From Bacteroidota bacterium (GTDB lineage Bacteria > Bacteroidota > Bacteroidia > B-17B0 > Aurantibacillaceae), in NCBI GenBank assembly GCA_016711805.1, contig JADJSH010000003.1, positions 186,001 to 250,000 of the forward strand: a stretch of DNA of 64,000 nt. The letters run 5' to 3'. The stretch's first letter is position 1; each line of letters begins with the position of its first letter. Made by a program: the position numbers and the translations under genes. The notes below the pieces were generated by a model. That model saw only the letters and a program-made list of their open reading frames with translations, made no database searches and had not been told where the DNA came from. Positions 61,919 to 64,000 of the stretch are shown piece after piece.

Positions 61919-61926
61919 CAAAAATA
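61919..61926 (-). promoter_or_regulatory. TAnnTTTG promoter of the halogenase-like gene
   Basis: Minus-strand TATTTTTG, 24 bases before the ATG at 61895. Confidence 0.55.
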
Positions 61927-62047
61927 CAATTTTATTGCACCTTTTATGGTCTTTTAAAACAAATAAAAATCATAAAAACACTTTGTTTAATTATTAGTAT
62001 TATTGTTGGGCAATTTTCGTCACAATCTTTAAACAAAATCTAATTTT

Positions 62048-62476
62048 ATCAAACCACTATCTATCAAATCAGCTTCAGAAAATGATTTTGAGTTAATTAA
62101 AAAACTCATTCAACAATTTGAATTGGATGATAGAGACTTGCACTGCCATCAGTTTTTAGTGGCAAAAGAAAATAATGAATTAGTTGGTTTTGGAAGAATT
62201 AGAAGACATAATGGTTGCGACGAATTTTGTTCCTTAGGAGTTTTGGAATCTCAACGATTTAAAGGAATTGCAAAAGATTTGATTTTAGCTCGGATAAAAA
62301 TTGCCACTCAACCTATTTATTTAGTATGTATTATTCCAGATTATTTCGAATCGCTAGGTTTTGAAATAGTGAATGATTATCCGCCAGAAATGGCCGATAA
62401 ACTTCAATATTGTACGTCGGAACTAGTAGTTCCCGAAAAGTATGTGGTGATGAAATATAAAAAAGAGTTGAAATAA
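62048..62476 (+). CDS. GNAT-family N-acetyltransferase, start uncertain
   Basis: Similarity to GNAT proteins begins well before any usual start codon. The frame reads IKPLSIKSASENDFELIKKLIQQFELDDRDL, and GNATs typically begin MIKPLSIKSASENDF-like. The first ATG/GTG/TTG in frame is a TTG at 62123, which would remove the first helix. I mark the ATC at 62048 as the likely N-terminus. The acetyl-CoA site is SLGVLESQRFKGIAKDLI (motif A), and PDYFESLGFEIV is the usual late motif. About 142 residues. It is either a rare start codon, a lost start or an assembly error. The substrate is unknown. Confidence 0.65.
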   Translation: MKPLSIKSASENDFELIKKLIQQFELDDRDLHCHQFLVAKENNELVGFGRIRRHNGCDEFCSLGVLESQRFKGIAKDLILARIKIATQPIYLVCIIPDYFESLGFEIVNDYPPEMADKLQYCTSELVVPEKYVVMKYKKELK

Positions 62477-62506
62477 AATTTTAATTTTACACATTAAAAT
62501 AAAATT

Positions 62507-63568
62507 ATGAGTTACATCATTTCGGGCATACAACAATTAGGAGTTGGGAATACCAATGTTCACGAAACATTTAAATGGTACCGTAAAGCATTTGGTACGG
62601 ATATTAAAATATTTGAAGAAGCTGCCATGGCAGAGTTGATGTTGCCATATACGGCAAATATGCCACATGCTCGTCACGCTATTTTAGCTATTAGTATGAA
62701 TGGTGGTGGTGGATTTGAGATTTGGCAATACACTAGTAGACAAGCTCAAAACGCGGATTTTCAAATTCAATTAGGAGATATTGGTATTTATGCGGGAAAG
62801 ATAAAATCTTACAATATTCAAGCATCATATACGCATTTAAAAAATTTTGGAGCAAAGATGCTGACGGAAGTCACTGCTGCTCCTGATGGAAGAAAGCATT
62901 TTTATATCCATGACTTGTGGGGAAATGTATTTGAAATTATTGAAGAAAAAACATCTTGGTATCAGCAAAAAGAGTTTACAACGGGTGGAATATTAGGTGC
63001 TGTTATTGGAGTGAAAGACATTGATAATTCTATTGGCCTATATAAAACAGTATTAGGTTTTGATAAAGTGGTTAGCGATTCAACCGATACGTTTGCAGAT
63101 TGGAAGGGCGTTGAGGGATCACAGAAGAAATTCAGAAGAGTAGTTTTAAGAAATAGTAAGCCTCGTGAAGGAAGTTTTGGCCCTTTATTAGGAGACAATG
63201 AGATAGAATTAGTTCAGGCGTTTGATTATACCCCGCGCAAAATTTTCGAAAACCGTTTATGGGGCGATTGTGGTTTTATTCATTTGTGTTTTGATATTAA
63301 AAACATGGAAGCGTTAGAAGAAGCTTGCGTAAAAGCTGGTCAGCCCTTTACAGTGGATGGCGGTGCAGGATTTGAAATGGGCGAAGCTGCAGGTCATTTT
63401 ACCTATATTGAAGATGCGGATGGAACGTTGATTGAATTTGTAGAAACTAAAAAATTACCAGTCGTTAAAAAAATTGGTTGGTATTTAGATTTACGCAAAC
63501 GTGACCCTAAAAAACCCTTACCTAACTTTATTTTAAAAGCCTTAAAGTTTAGTAGAGTTAAAGATTAA
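62507..63568 (+). CDS. two-module VOC-family (glyoxalase/dioxygenase superfamily) protein
   Basis: 353 residues with two vicinal-oxygen-chelate modules. Module 1 (about 5-140) begins GIQQLGVGNTNVHETFKWYRKAFG and ends KHFYIHDLWGNVFEIIEEK. Module 2 (about 155-315) begins LGAVIGVKDIDNSIGLYKTVLGFDKV and ends GHFTYIEDADGTLIEFVETKK. Candidate metal ligands (His/Glu) fit the usual positions, for example GFIHLCFDI and IEFVE in module 2. The tail after 315 is basic. VOC enzymes include glyoxalases, extradiol dioxygenases and isomerases; the reaction here cannot be told. It follows the GNAT gene by 30 bases and may be cotranscribed with it. Confidence 0.83.
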   Translation: MSYIISGIQQLGVGNTNVHETFKWYRKAFGTDIKIFEEAAMAELMLPYTANMPHARHAILAISMNGGGGFEIWQYTSRQAQNADFQIQLGDIGIYAGKIKSYNIQASYTHLKNFGAKMLTEVTAAPDGRKHFYIHDLWGNVFEIIEEKTSWYQQKEFTTGGILGAVIGVKDIDNSIGLYKTVLGFDKVVSDSTDTFADWKGVEGSQKKFRRVVLRNSKPREGSFGPLLGDNEIELVQAFDYTPRKIFENRLWGDCGFIHLCFDIKNMEALEEACVKAGQPFTVDGGAGFEMGEAAGHFTYIEDADGTLIEFVETKKLPVVKKIGWYLDLRKRDPKKPLPNFILKALKFSRVKD

Positions 63569-63576
63569 AGAAATTG

Positions 63577-63610
63577 ATAAAAAACCATGATGAAATTCAT
63601 GGTTTTTTTA
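63577..63610 (+). terminator. intrinsic terminator after the VOC gene
   Basis: AAAAAACCATGA / TCATGGTTTTTT hairpin with a T-run, ten bases after the stop. Confidence 0.75.
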
Positions 63611-63655
63611 TTGAAACGAAATTGTAAAATATTTGCACATATACCTTAAAAGTGG

Positions 63656-63663
63656 TATTTTTG
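63656..63663 (+). promoter_or_regulatory. TAnnTTTG promoter of the HesB/IscA-type gene
   Basis: TATTTTTG with a TTG about 20 bases upstream (63633). The leader to the ATG at 63730 is about 60 bases, long for this window. Confidence 0.6.
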
Positions 63664-63729
63664 TACTCCGTTTAGAATTAATCTAATTAAGAATAAGCGC
63701 CAAGTAACTAACAATTAATTACTTACAAA

Positions 63730-64000
63730 ATGATAACAGTAAGCAATGCGGCTAAAGAGCACGCTATTAATTTAATAAAAGACGAAAATAAACCAGCAGA
63801 TACATTCATTCGTGTGGGTGTTGACGGCGGAGGTTGTTCTGGTTTAATGTACAATCTAGTTTTTGATAATGAGTTAAAAGAAGGTGACCAATTATTTGAA
63901 GATAATGGAGTAAAAGTGGTTGTTGACCGTAAAAGCTTTTTATACTTAGTGGGGACGGAATTAGATTATAGCGGAGGATTAAACGGTAAAGGCTTTATTT
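63730..64000 (+). CDS. HesB/IscA-family iron-sulfur assembly protein, N-terminal part
   Basis: The gene runs off the window end; 90 residues are visible. MITVSNAAKEHAINLIKD, FIRVGVDGGGCSGLMYNLVFD and VVVDRKSFLYLVGTELDYSGGLNGKGF are typical of A-type iron-sulfur carriers. The first conserved cysteine is in GGGCSG; the C-terminal C-x-C pair is beyond the window. In Bacteroidota such a gene often begins the suf operon (sufBCDS following), which cannot be checked here. Confidence 0.92.
   Translation, partial: MITVSNAAKEHAINLIKDENKPADTFIRVGVDGGGCSGLMYNLVFDNELKEGDQLFEDNGVKVVVDRKSFLYLVGTELDYSGGLNGKGFI

Noticed and set aside
1..64000. tRNA, rRNA, riboswitch, IS element or prophage genes
   Set aside because: I checked the intergenic gaps for cloverleaf ends, conserved rRNA stretches, transposase motifs and known riboswitch cores and saw none. 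The ORF6N gene alone is not evidence for a prophage, since such genes are common on Bacteroidota chromosomes.

Overview
The window is from a low-GC member of the Bacteroidota. Three things support this. Eight predicted proteins end in type IX secretion (T9SS) sorting domains, six of type A and two of the gliding-associated type B. The recurrent promoter element is the Bacteroidota -7 box TAnnTTTG, often only a few bases from the start codon, with no Shine-Dalgarno sequences. The gene content (MORN-variant repeats, FISUMP domain, SprB repeats, LytTR regulators, an APE/flexirubin-like lipid set) also fits. No rRNA, tRNA, CRISPR array or transposase was found. The order or genus cannot be fixed from the sequence alone.

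Layout. 1-7.1 kb: the 3' end of nadA, two MORN-variant exported proteins, then an eight-PAS histidine kinase split by a one-base frameshift and its LytTR response regulator. 7.2-11.6 kb: a FISUMP protein, mnmG, a zinc-ribbon methyltransferase, and a gene-free kilobase. This last part carries a cluster of five parS-like ParB sites, which suggests a chromosomal centromere. 11.6-15.3 kb: a TetR regulator and an SDR gene with two identical operators, a small membrane protein, and fumC. 15.5-25 kb: a 14-repeat secreted propeller-like protein, prolyl oligopeptidase, an ORF6N-domain gene surrounded by related palindromes, and two secreted proteins with sister T9SS tails. 25.3-41 kb: mfd, a frameshifted lipoprotein gene, two paralogous T9SS cargo proteins, a small thioesterase/LolA/lipoprotein/FabZ-like/DUF420 set, rpoN, a TPR glycosyltransferase-like protein, a sterol-desaturase-family enzyme, and an SBBP-repeat T9SS protein.

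41-56.6 kb holds two tandem giant adhesin-like genes of about 2,470 and 2,500 residues. Their N-terminal heads are unrelated. They share more than 20 SprB-type repeats, PKD domains and the same type B sorting domain. The shared parts are a mosaic: long blocks of exactly identical DNA alternate with blocks that differ mostly at silent sites, which is the mark of gene conversion. Between them lies a thioredoxin-like protein without the catalytic cysteines. 56.7-64 kb: lepA, an O-antigen-ligase family protein, a flavin halogenase-like oxidoreductase, a GNAT gene with no normal start codon, a two-module VOC protein, and the start of a HesB/IscA-type gene.

The observations most worth following up are the adhesin pair (head exchange on a conserved, converting stalk), the ORF6N gene with a perfect 15-bp-arm palindrome inside its own coding sequence and related palindromes in its promoter region, and the parS cluster with its empty kilobase. 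Two genes are each broken by what looks like the loss of one A in a short A run. This is either assembly error or slipped-strand variation.
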